Part shown: positions 17,666 through 25,595 of the stretch, piece after piece | How positions within the stretch are numbered: position 1 is the stretch's first letter | How the letters are laid out: the number at the start of each line of letters is the position of its first letter | Assembly: GCA_021806205.1 (NCBI GenBank) | Contig: JAJZXX010000213.1 | Coordinates: 1-46,020 of the forward strand | DNA length: 46,020 bases | Reading direction: 5' to 3' | From: Bacillota bacterium | GTDB lineage: Bacteria; Bacillota; Sulfobacillia; Sulfobacillales; Sulfobacillaceae | Made by a program: the position numbers and the translations under genes | Notes under the pieces: model-generated | Seen by the model: only the letters and a program-made list of their open reading frames with translations | What the model was told of the DNA's origin: nothing | The model's database searches: none

Positions 17666-17717
17666 CCGCCTTTTACCCTATTCGCATGGTATGACGCTCT
17701 TTATGTCGTATATTGCC

Positions 17718-18740
17718 TCACTCGAAAAAATTTCTCTGTTGAAGTTCTTGGGGTAAAGTCCATCCTAGCCGTTCACACGCCAACGCCGTGAGGGTGCGGC
17801 CACGCGGCGTCCGTTGAATATAGCCCTGCTGCAGCAAATACGGCTCTTGCACCTCTTCAATCGTACCGCTTTCTTCCCCAATCGCAGCCGCCAACGTTTC
17901 CAAGCCCGCCGGTCCCCCTTGGTAGCGATAGTATAAGGCCTCTAAGAGTCGGTGGTCCACGCGATCCAATCCCTGGGGATCCACCTCTAAGAGGTGAAGC
18001 CCTTCCTCAGCCATGGCCACTGTAATCTCCCCATCGCCTTTGACATCCACGTAATCCCTCAGACGCCGGAGCAATCGATTGGCAATTCTGGGTGTTCCCC
18101 GGCTACGGCGCGCAATCTCCTGGGCCGCCGCTTCCGCAATGGGCACCCCTAACGTCTTAGCCGACCGTATGACAATGCGGGTTAACTCTTTGGGATCATA
18201 AAAGTCCAGGTGCACAATCACCCCGAAGCGGTCGCGCAGGGGTGCAGTCAACATCCCGGCTCGGGTGGTCGCGCCGATCAGGGTAAAGTGCGGCAGGTCG
18301 AGTCGCACCGATCTGGCACTGGGACCCTTACCCAGCATGATATCCAGGCCAAAGTCCTCCATAGCCGGGTAAAGAACTTCTTCGACCGTGCGGGCCAGTC
18401 TGTGGATCTCATCGACAAACAGGACATCGCCGGCCTCGAGATTGGTCAGAATCGACGCTAAATCGCCGGCCCGCTCGATCGCCGGGCCCGACGTCATCCG
18501 AATATTGACACCCAATTCGTTCGCGATGATGTGGGCCAGCGTGGTCTTTCCCAGTCCGGGCGGTCCGTATAACAAGACGTGGTCCAAAGCCTCGCGGCGT
18601 TGCTGGGCGGCTTGAATAAAAATGGACAAACGATCCTTAATGGCGGTCTGACCAATATAGTCCCTCAGCCATTGCGGCCGTAGATTCGGATCCCGATCGT
18701 CCGGTAATACCTCGCGACTGACAACGCGGCTATCGTCCAT
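17718..18740 (-). CDS. ruvB: Holliday junction branch migration helicase RuvB
   Basis: This 340-residue AAA+ ATPase forms the motor of the RuvAB complex. Walker A is GPPGLGKT at 59-66 and Walker B is VLFVDEIHR. Sensor 1 is LIGATTRAG, followed by arginine-finger LRDRFG. The C-terminal winged helix includes [21 protein letters not shown]. The length is standard. ATG 18740 shares one base with the ruvA stop (TAATG). Confidence 0.97.
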   Translation of the reverse strand: MDDSRVVSREVLPDDRDPNLRPQWLRDYIGQTAIKDRLSIFIQAAQQRREALDHVLLYGPPGLGKTTLAHIIANELGVNIRMTSGPAIERAGDLASILTNLEAGDVLFVDEIHRLARTVEEVLYPAMEDFGLDIMLGKGPSARSVRLDLPHFTLIGATTRAGMLTAPLRDRFGVIVHLDFYDPKELTRIVIRSAKTLGVPIAEAAAQEIARRSRGTPRIANRLLRRLRDYVDVKGDGEITVAMAEEGLHLLEVDPQGLDRVDHRLLEALYYRYQGGPAGLETLAAAIGEESGTIEEVQEPYLLQQGYIQRTPRGRTLTALACERLGWTLPQELQQRNFFE

Positions 18741-19351
18741 TAATGCGCTCTCCCCCGATCTAACGCCTTTAACGCTTCCCGAAGCCGTGCCTCAGGTTCC
18801 GATGCCGACAACTCACGCACGACTGATTCCGCCTCCAGCCGTTGATAGCCGAGCGATGTGAGTGCCGCCACCACCTCGTCCTCTCTTGCCGCCGACAGTG
18901 CTGTCCGAGACCCGGCCGCATTCGTCACACTCAGGGCTTCGGACGACTTCGCCCAGCGTCCCATTAATTCTAGCTGAATACGCTGCGCAATTTTCGCCCC
19001 AATCCCCGGTGCCCCTTTCAGGATCTGCCAGTCGCCCGCCAAGACCGCCTGGTGCAGTCCTTTCACACCAAGGTGACTCATTAACGACAGAGCGCCTTTG
19101 ATGCCGACACCGTTGACCTCTAATAGCTCTTGAAAGACAAGCTTCTCCGTACTTTCATGAAAACCGATCAATCGCCACTGATCCTCACGGACAATCAGGT
19201 GTGTGTATAAATGCACGGGCGATCCTAAGCCGCCGATGTGCCGCTCGGTTTCGCCTGGCACTTCGACACCATAGCTTAACCCCCCGGAGGTTCGAACCAC
19301 AACCATCCCGGGCTGTTTTTCACCCACCACTCCCTCGATTTCAACGATCAT
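18740..19351 (-). CDS. ruvA: Holliday junction DNA-binding protein RuvA
   Basis: This 203-residue protein has an N-terminal OB fold ([31 protein letters not shown]), a helix-hairpin-helix core ([20 protein letters not shown] and [19 protein letters not shown]) and a C-terminal domain III that contacts RuvB. ATG 19351 overlaps the ruvC stop as ATGA, and the ribosome site lies within ruvC. An open frame continues upstream to 19414, but that extension is only ruvC sequence read in another frame. Confidence 0.97.
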   Translation of the reverse strand: MIVEIEGVVGEKQPGMVVVRTSGGLSYGVEVPGETERHIGGLGSPVHLYTHLIVREDQWRLIGFHESTEKLVFQELLEVNGVGIKGALSLMSHLGVKGLHQAVLAGDWQILKGAPGIGAKIAQRIQLELMGRWAKSSEALSVTNAAGSRTALSAAREDEVVAALTSLGYQRLEAESVVRELSASEPEARLREALKALDRGRAH

Positions 19352-19860
19352 GGACTCACCCCCGTGTCGATCGCCCCCGACGAGCGGGCAAACTTTATCG
19401 TCTCCGCGCCACAAATAGCCACCGCTAAAGCGTCGGCGGCGTCGTCCGGCCGCGGATACTCCCGAAGACCCAACAACCGCTGCACCATGAGTTGCACCTG
19501 CCGCTTATCCGCACGGCCGTACCCGGTCACGGCCTGCTTGACCTCTGCCGGGGACATTTCGATGTACGGCACGTTGTGAAGCGCCAAGGCCAAGAGCACA
19601 ATACCGCGTGCCTGCCCTACCACCATGGCCGTGCGGCTGTTCTGCCCAAAATATAATTTCTCCACGGAAGCCGCCTCGGGTTGAAAGGTGGTAAAGAGGC
19701 TCATCAGACCGTCATACAGCATTTTCAGACGCAGATGATCGGCAAGCTCAGGCGGGCTGGTTAACACCCCATAGTCCACCAATCGCGTGGTGGAGCCCTG
19801 CCGGTCAATAATGCCCCAGCCCATCGTGGCCGTGCCCGGATCGATTCCTAATACCCGCAC
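19348..19860 (-). CDS. ruvC: Crossover junction endodeoxyribonuclease RuvC
   Basis: This 170-residue resolvase has the RNase H-like fold. Acidic catalytic residues lie in MRVLGIDPGTATMGWG (D7), SVEKLYFGQN and PDDAADALAVAICGA. It cleaves Holliday junctions symmetrically together with RuvAB. It is the first gene of ruvCAB on this strand. No strong promoter could be fixed in the 19861-20129 gap that separates it from the divergent nitrilase-family gene. Confidence 0.97.
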   Translation of the reverse strand: MRVLGIDPGTATMGWGIIDRQGSTTRLVDYGVLTSPPELADHLRLKMLYDGLMSLFTTFQPEAASVEKLYFGQNSRTAMVVGQARGIVLLALALHNVPYIEMSPAEVKQAVTGYGRADKRQVQLMVQRLLGLREYPRPDDAADALAVAICGAETIKFARSSGAIDTGVSP

Positions 19861-20129
19861 AAGCTAGTCCCCCCCGTGACTAATACGACACCGACGAAAG
19901 GATCTCCTAGTCTAGGATCCGGAAAAGATCAAGAATTTCCCGTTTAGATCATCTTACCGCTCCTCGATGGGGTCGAACTCGAAAGACCGCTCCACGCTCC
20001 CGATCTGCATTCTTTATCCGCGGGTTTGATGAATTAACGAACCATGGAGCCACTTCACACCCCATTTCTTCCCATAGGACCCGGTGCCTTATAGTATTCT
20101 TGGGATGAATTTGAGGAGAAGAAGGGATA

Positions 20130-20915
20130 ATGGTGAAAGCTTCGATGGTCTTAGCCTCCTTTCCCATGACCTTGGACACGGCGGAAAACCTTGGACAGAT
20201 GCTGGATCTGCTCGCCCAATGCGACGCCCACGAGGTGGTAATATTCCCGGAGGGATCGCTCTCGGGGTATTCCGATGACATGGCATTTCTCATGGAAGTC
20301 AATCTCTCCCAGGTAAATGCAGGCCTGGACCGCTTGCATCGGCTGGCCCTGGAAAAACACCTGCACGTGTTTGCCGGCGCCATCCGCCAGGACGACCAGG
20401 GCTGGCGGAATCAAGCCCATTATCTTTCACCCACGGGGCAGCGCGCCGTGTACAACCAGGCGAACTTGGCGACCCACGAGCGAGGCCATCTGGTGCCCGG
20501 TGAGAGCCTGCCGGCCATTGATGTGGCCCTGCCCGGGGGGACGCTGCGGGTGGGGGTGCAATTATGCCGCGAGATCCGCTTTCCCGAGCAGTGGCGGGCA
20601 CTGTCGGACACCGGCGTGAAACTATTCATCTACATGACCCATGCGATTAATGACGAACCGCATCAACCCGTGTGGCGAAGCCACCTCATTAGCCGTGCGG
20701 CGGAGCATCAGCGTTGGGTTGCCGCCGTAAACGTCGCCCATCGAGCCCAAACGTGCCCGTCCCTGGTGATCGACCCCACTGGCCTGGTGATGCGGGAAGC
20801 CGTTTCGGAAACCGCCGGCCTGCTACGCACCGAGATTGACACGAGCGCCGTGTCCAATTGGTATCTGAATCAACGTCGGACCGACTTAACGCGAGCACTC
20901 AGTCGCGAGGAATAA
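20130..20915 (+). CDS. Nitrilase/carbon-nitrogen hydrolase family protein lacking the catalytic Lys
   Basis: This 261-residue protein has the nitrilase alpha-beta-beta-alpha fold. The Glu (E41 in VIFPEGSLSGY), second Glu (E117 in HERGHLVPGE) and nucleophile Cys (C146 in QLCREIRFPEQ) are in place. At the usual YRKxHL motif it reads YNQANL (108-113), so the catalytic Lys is Gln110 and the His is Asn112. The fold may be kept while amide hydrolysis is lost or changed. A GAGGAG site, or AAGGG closer in, precedes ATG 20130; a TATAGT -10 candidate lies at 20090-20095. It stands alone between two minus-strand gene groups. The NAD synthetase downstream carries a similar domain with the Lys intact. Confidence 0.85.
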   Translation: MVKASMVLASFPMTLDTAENLGQMLDLLAQCDAHEVVIFPEGSLSGYSDDMAFLMEVNLSQVNAGLDRLHRLALEKHLHVFAGAIRQDDQGWRNQAHYLSPTGQRAVYNQANLATHERGHLVPGESLPAIDVALPGGTLRVGVQLCREIRFPEQWRALSDTGVKLFIYMTHAINDEPHQPVWRSHLISRAAEHQRWVAAVNVAHRAQTCPSLVIDPTGLVMREAVSETAGLLRTEIDTSAVSNWYLNQRRTDLTRALSREE

Positions 20916-21071
20916 CCGCGGGACGGACTCATCATCGGAGCAGTCCAGAACCGGGGCTTTGGTCTGCAGGGTCGGCTGATCTCACGGTTGAAGAAGCAAC
21001 GGATGTCCTCGGGCGGGTATTTGGCGGCCTTGGTCCAGAGTCTCGGCTAAAGAGAATTCAAGAGGATCGTT

Positions 21072-21815
21072 TTAGGAATCGTCATAGATTTCATCGGGGA
21101 GATCGGCATTGGAAAAGACATGCTGCACATCGTCATGCTCCTCCAAGCGATCCAATAGTTGCAAAATCTGTTGGGCTTCATGTCCTTGAACCGCCACCGT
21201 GGTTTTGGGGATCCGCACCAATTCGGCCTCCTCAATCGCCACCCCTTGGTCCACGAACGCTTGGCGCACCTGATCCAGCACGTCTGGGTTCGTGAGCACG
21301 ACAAAATCTTCACCATCCCGCGACAGATCGTCCGCCCCCGCTTCAATCGACGCGTTCAGCAGCTCTTCTTCGGTCTTGGCAGTCTCGGTAATGATTAGGC
21401 GGCCTTTGGCCTCAAACATCCACGCCACGCACCCGGTTTCACCCAACGCTCCCCCATGGCGCGAAAAAATGTGCCGGATTTCGCCGGCCGTCCGATTCCG
21501 GTTATCGGTCAGGATATCCAGATAGACAGCTGTTCCGGAAGGCCCGTAGCCTTCGTAAACCGTTTCCTCGTAATTAACCCCCGCTTCTTGCCCGGTGGCA
21601 CGGCGAATAGCTCGTTCAATATTGGCCGCGGGCAGATTGTTCGCTTTCGCCTTATCAATCGCCAATCGCAGTTTGAAGTTGGTGTCGGGATTCCCGCCGC
21701 CCCGTTTGGCCACAGCCATAATTTCTTTCGTCAACCGCGAGAATACGGTCCCCTTGACCGCATCCACCTTGGCCTTGCGCCGTTTGATGTTGGCCCATTT
21801 CGAGTGTCCTGACAT
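21072..21815 (-). CDS. YebC/PmpR family protein (TACO1-type)
   Basis: This 247-residue protein has the family start MSGHSKWANIKRRKAKVDAVKG followed by FSRLTKEIMAVAKRGGGNPDTNFKL. It has three domains with the conserved GYGPSGTAVYLDILTDNRNRTAGEIRHIFSRHGG. Relatives act on transcription or relieve ribosome stalling at proline stretches. It lies 12 bases downstream of nadE and is probably co-transcribed. Its position near ruvC is common in bacteria, although here a plus-strand gene lies between them. Confidence 0.95.
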   Translation of the reverse strand: MSGHSKWANIKRRKAKVDAVKGTVFSRLTKEIMAVAKRGGGNPDTNFKLRLAIDKAKANNLPAANIERAIRRATGQEAGVNYEETVYEGYGPSGTAVYLDILTDNRNRTAGEIRHIFSRHGGALGETGCVAWMFEAKGRLIITETAKTEEELLNASIEAGADDLSRDGEDFVVLTNPDVLDQVRQAFVDQGVAIEEAELVRIPKTTVAVQGHEAQQILQLLDRLEEHDDVQHVFSNADLPDEIYDDS

Positions 21816-21827
21816 GGCCTTGCCTCC

Positions 21828-23531
21828 CTAAAAAGTTCGGGCTGTAATGGGCATGCGTCGATCACGCCCAAAAGCCCGTGGCGTGACTTTGATCCCGATC
21901 GGTGCCTGACGACGCTTGTACTCGTTTTGATTGACTAATCGCACCGCCAACTCCACAAATGCGGGTTCCAGCCCCATAGCCACCAAGTCGTCGGCACTCA
22001 CGTCATCCTCAATGTATCCCTTTAAGATCTGATCCAATATATCATAGGGCGGCAAGCTGTCTTCATCCTTTTGATCGACCCGAAGCTCCGCCGACGGCGG
22101 CTTTTGAAGAACATTGTCAGGAATCCGGGGGCCGGCTCCATTCACATAGCGAGCTAAGCGAAACACTTCGGTCTTCAGGACATCCTTCAGGACGGAAAAG
22201 CCGCCCGCCATGTCCCCATACAACGTGCTATAGCCCGTTGCCATTTCACTCTTGTTGCCCGTGGTCAACACCAGCCAGCCAAGCTTATTGGATAACCCCA
22301 TCAGGAGGGTACCACGGATGCGGGCTTGTAAGTTTTCCTCGGCAATATCTACGGGACGCGCCTCAAAGTGGGACCCCAACTCGGCCATAAAGGCGTCCAT
22401 CACCGATGCGATCGGAATTTCGCGCCAGTCGATGCCAAGATTTTGAGCCAACCGGCTGGCGTCATCGCGGCTCATATTCGATGTGATGATCGACGGCATA
22501 AACACGCCATGGACCCGGTGGGCCCCGAGCGCATCCACGGCGATAACCGCCGTCAATGCGGAGTCGATGCCGCCAGATAGACCCACCACCACATCCTGGA
22601 ACCGGTTTTTTTCGACGTAGTCTTTGAGTCCCAACACCAGAGCCCGATAGAGGAGTGCGTCCGTGTCTAAAATCGGTTCTAACCGAACCATCGCCGGGGG
22701 GCGGTCAGCCGGCTGTGCCAAGGGTACATCCACCTCGGTCATCTGGTGGTCCCCCGCATTGGATAGACGCCAGCGGGGATCGATCCAACGCCGATGCTGA
22801 CTCGGAGTGCGGTTTAAATCCAGCGTCAGGAAATCTTCCTCAAAGGCCTTAGCGCGCGCGATCACATTGCCATCGGGTCCAAACACGGTGCTCTGCCCAT
22901 CAAAAACGAGTTCATCTTGGGCCCCCACCAAATTAGTCCACACCACGTAGGCGGCCGAGTCGTCGGCCCGGGTTGCCAGCATGGCTTCTCGCAACAGGGT
23001 CTTGCCCCGGGAAAAGGGTGAAGCACTAATGTTAATGAGAACATTGGCACCTTGCCGGGCTTGGCGCAGATAGGGGCCGTCCGGGTACCAGAGATCCTCG
23101 CACACGGACACCCCCAACGTCCAGCGTCCCCAGTGCAGGAGAGTGGTGGTGTCTCCCGGTGTAAAATAGCGGTCCTCGTCGAATACGCCGTAATTAGGCA
23201 GATGCTGTTTGGCTACCCGAGCCAGAGTGCGGCCGTCCGCCATAATCGCGGCCCCATTGAAAAGCCCGCGGGCTTCGGCATACGGGTATCCGGCAATGAC
23301 CATCAGGTCACGGGTCTTTGATGCCAGCCGTTCCTGGGCATTGGCCAAAGCCCCCAAAAATGTCTGCCGAAACAACAGGTCTTCGGGGGGATAACCCGAA
23401 AGACTCATCTCCGGGAAGACGACGACATCCACGGCCTCATGACGCGCTTGGTCAACCACCTGGAGCATCCTGAACAAGTTGTTGGCCACGTCGCCCACTA
23501 CGCTATTGATTTGCGCCAGTCGAATGCGCAT
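21828..23531 (-). CDS. nadE: Glutamine-dependent NAD+ synthetase
   Basis: This is a 567-residue two-domain enzyme. The N-terminal nitrilase-type glutaminase (about 1-260) has FPEMSLSGYPPEDLLF, the Lys in VAKQHLPNYG and the Cys in VSVCEDLWYPDGP. The C-terminal ATP-pyrophosphatase synthetase domain has the P-loop VVGLSGGIDSALTAVIA, and later STLYGDMAGGFSVLKDV and KPPSAELRVDQKDEDSLPPY. It makes NAD from deamido-NAD, using ammonia channelled from glutamine. It is followed by yebC and preceded by the TPR gene. Confidence 0.96.
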   Translation of the reverse strand: MRIRLAQINSVVGDVANNLFRMLQVVDQARHEAVDVVVFPEMSLSGYPPEDLLFRQTFLGALANAQERLASKTRDLMVIAGYPYAEARGLFNGAAIMADGRTLARVAKQHLPNYGVFDEDRYFTPGDTTTLLHWGRWTLGVSVCEDLWYPDGPYLRQARQGANVLINISASPFSRGKTLLREAMLATRADDSAAYVVWTNLVGAQDELVFDGQSTVFGPDGNVIARAKAFEEDFLTLDLNRTPSQHRRWIDPRWRLSNAGDHQMTEVDVPLAQPADRPPAMVRLEPILDTDALLYRALVLGLKDYVEKNRFQDVVVGLSGGIDSALTAVIAVDALGAHRVHGVFMPSIITSNMSRDDASRLAQNLGIDWREIPIASVMDAFMAELGSHFEARPVDIAEENLQARIRGTLLMGLSNKLGWLVLTTGNKSEMATGYSTLYGDMAGGFSVLKDVLKTEVFRLARYVNGAGPRIPDNVLQKPPSAELRVDQKDEDSLPPYDILDQILKGYIEDDVSADDLVAMGLEPAFVELAVRLVNQNEYKRRQAPIGIKVTPRAFGRDRRMPITARTF

Positions 23532-23584
23532 GGTCGATCCCCCTTTTAACCTGTGGCCAATCCCCGGAACATCTCTTCCCCCTA

Positions 23585-24325
23585 TTACCCATGGGACGCT
23601 GGCAAGGCCTCATACATTTTGGCCAGATGCGACTGAGCCTCAGCATCCCATAACTCTCCCTGATACTCGAGATATTCAATCGTGCGTCGAAAGTTCTGAT
23701 CTAAAAGACCCCCGCGAGGATTGGGCACCACATGCGGATAGTGGGCAATGAGCGAAGCCAATTCCGGTCTTTGTTCAAAACCACGACGCCAAAACCGCTC
23801 CGCTTCGCGGCGCTTGCCCAGGCGATGCAGCAGCAGTCCCGCCGTATAGTAATCTTCCGGGAAATACTCGGCCGCTTGCAAGTAGGCGTGAACCGCCTCT
23901 TCATAGTGTTCAATGCGGTGGAGCACTTGCGCCAGCAAATCCAGCGCCTCCCCTTCGATGCCGGTCACATCCCACGCCAGGATTTCTTCCAATGCGGGCT
24001 GAGCCAATGCCCAAGCATCTTGCCGGATATAGCTTAAGGCTGAATAATACAAAGCGCGCAGGTAGGGCCGTACCGCATCATCATCCCACCCGGTGTGTCG
24101 TTTAGCGCGCGGCAGGTTCCGTTCCGCTTGGGCGGTTGCCATTTCTGACAGTTCGCGCGCCTGTTCCATATCGCCCGACCTAAGATGGAGGGCCGCCAAC
24201 CCGGTTAAGGCATCCGGCAGGAACGGATCAACCTCCAGTGCATGCTTAAAGGCCATTTCTGCCTTCGTCCATTGTTGGCTGGCCAAATAACTCCAGCCTT
24301 GCAACACATCATCCTCTATTTCCAT
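23585..24325 (-). CDS. Tetratricopeptide-repeat protein
   Basis: This 246-residue soluble protein is made of helical TPR-like repeats. Examples are WSYLASQQWTKAEMAFKHALEVDPFLPDALTGLAALHLRSGD and ALDLLAQVLHRIEHYEEAVHAYLQAAEYFPEDYYTAGLLLHRLGKRREAERFW. It has no signal peptide or membrane segment. The short C-terminal part (DQNFRRTIEYLEYQGELWDAEAQSHLAKMYEAL) is also helical. It presumably scaffolds protein-protein contacts; no specific partner can be named. It is 15 bases downstream of tyrS and likely shares its transcript. Confidence 0.85.
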   Translation of the reverse strand: MEIEDDVLQGWSYLASQQWTKAEMAFKHALEVDPFLPDALTGLAALHLRSGDMEQARELSEMATAQAERNLPRAKRHTGWDDDAVRPYLRALYYSALSYIRQDAWALAQPALEEILAWDVTGIEGEALDLLAQVLHRIEHYEEAVHAYLQAAEYFPEDYYTAGLLLHRLGKRREAERFWRRGFEQRPELASLIAHYPHVVPNPRGGLLDQNFRRTIEYLEYQGELWDAEAQSHLAKMYEALPASHG

Positions 24326-24340
24326 CCACGACTCCCCTAC

Positions 24341-25534
24341 CTATCGGACGCGAAAATAGCGCCGTTTACCCACTTTAATCCATGAATCGGGTCTCAACGA
24401 GACCCGTTGACCCATTTCCAGGCGCACCCCATCTACCGTCACGGCCCCCTGGGTGAGAAGACGCCGAGCCTCCTGCCGGCTCGGAATACCGGGCAATCTC
24501 CCTACCAAATCCAAGGCGCTAATGTCCCCCAAGGCTGGGGCATAAAGAATGACCGGCGCATCCTGAGGGATTTCTTTTTCACGAAAGGTTTTCTCGAAGT
24601 GGGCCTCCGCAGCTCTAGCCGCGCCGTCCCCGCAAAACCGGGCAGTCAGACGGTGCGCCAACCGGGCTTTAATATTCCGGGGATTTTCCCCGGCCCCCAT
24701 TTGATCCGCCACATAGGAGGGCGGTTCGCTCAATAACAGGCTATACCATCGCGCCATTAACTCATCGGGAATAGACATGACCTTGCCATAAATCTCCTCG
24801 GCTGGTTCATCGACGCCCACGTAGTTGCCTAGTGACTTGGACATTTTGCGGTGGCCGTCGGTCCCTTCCAAGAGCGGCATCAATAAAGCCACTTCCGGTT
24901 CTTGCCCGTAAGCTTCTTGAATTTGCCGGGCGGTCAGAATATTAAACCGTTGGTCCGTACCGCCGAGTTCCACATCGGCCTTCAAAGCAACCGAATCATA
25001 GGCCTGCATCAAAGGGTACATGAGTTCATGGAGATGAAGCGGCAGGTGTTCGGACAAGCGCATGTGAAAATCATCCCGCTCTAAAATTCTGGCAACGGTC
25101 ATGCGGCTCATCAGTTCGAGCATCATGCCCAGATCCAGCCCTTGGAGCCACTCACTATTGTATCGGAGAACTAACCGGTCGGGATTCAGCACCCGCCCGG
25201 CTTGCTGAACATACGTCGTGGCAAAGGCTTTAACGTCAGACGAGGACAGCGGTCGGCGCGTATCGGACCGACCGCTGGGATCACCAATACGCCCCGTCAT
25301 GTCGCCGATCAAGAAAACGACGGTGTGGCCTAGCTCTTGAAATTGGCGGAGCTTTTCGAGTACGACGGTGTGGCCGAGATGAATGTCCGGAGCTGTAGGA
25401 TCGACGCCCAGTTTGACAATAAGCGGTGTGTCGGTACGGTAAGACCGCTCCAATTTACTAGCTAACCAGTCTTTATTCACCACATCGTCCGCACCATTGA
25501 TTAGCCAGTCCACCTGGGATGCAATATCTTGCAC
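24341..25534 (-). CDS. tyrS: Tyrosyl-tRNA synthetase
   Basis: This 397-residue class I synthetase has its HIGH motif as DIHLGHTV, the KMSKS loop as GHRKMSKSLGNY, the tyrosine-binding region QAYDSVALKADVELGGTDQRFN, and a C-terminal S4 RNA-binding domain (IPSRQEARRLLTQGAVTVDGVRLEMG). Unlike pheS and thrS here it has no T-box leader: only 61 bases separate it from mutS2, and they hold a promoter and the site AGGAGG. It is followed by the TPR gene. Confidence 0.95.
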   Translation of the reverse strand: MQDIASQVDWLINGADDVVNKDWLASKLERSYRTDTPLIVKLGVDPTAPDIHLGHTVVLEKLRQFQELGHTVVFLIGDMTGRIGDPSGRSDTRRPLSSSDVKAFATTYVQQAGRVLNPDRLVLRYNSEWLQGLDLGMMLELMSRMTVARILERDDFHMRLSEHLPLHLHELMYPLMQAYDSVALKADVELGGTDQRFNILTARQIQEAYGQEPEVALLMPLLEGTDGHRKMSKSLGNYVGVDEPAEEIYGKVMSIPDELMARWYSLLLSEPPSYVADQMGAGENPRNIKARLAHRLTARFCGDGAARAAEAHFEKTFREKEIPQDAPVILYAPALGDISALDLVGRLPGIPSRQEARRLLTQGAVTVDGVRLEMGQRVSLRPDSWIKVGKRRYFRVR

Positions 25535-25561
25535 TTTTTGCCTCCTGACTTTACTGGGGTG

Positions 25562-25570
25562 AGTATAGCA
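25562..25570 (-). promoter_or_regulatory. Extended -10 promoter for tyrS
   Basis: The minus strand reads TGC-TATACT, followed by a short leader containing AGGAGG before tyrS. Thirteen bases, TGCCTATGCTATA, are identical to the glutamate dehydrogenase promoter. Confidence 0.6.
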
Positions 25571-25595
25571 TAGGCACTAGACCTCTTTAAACCTC

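Noticed and set aside
19352-19414. Upstream extension of RuvA
   Set aside because: It is ruvC sequence in another frame; the real start matches the RuvA family.
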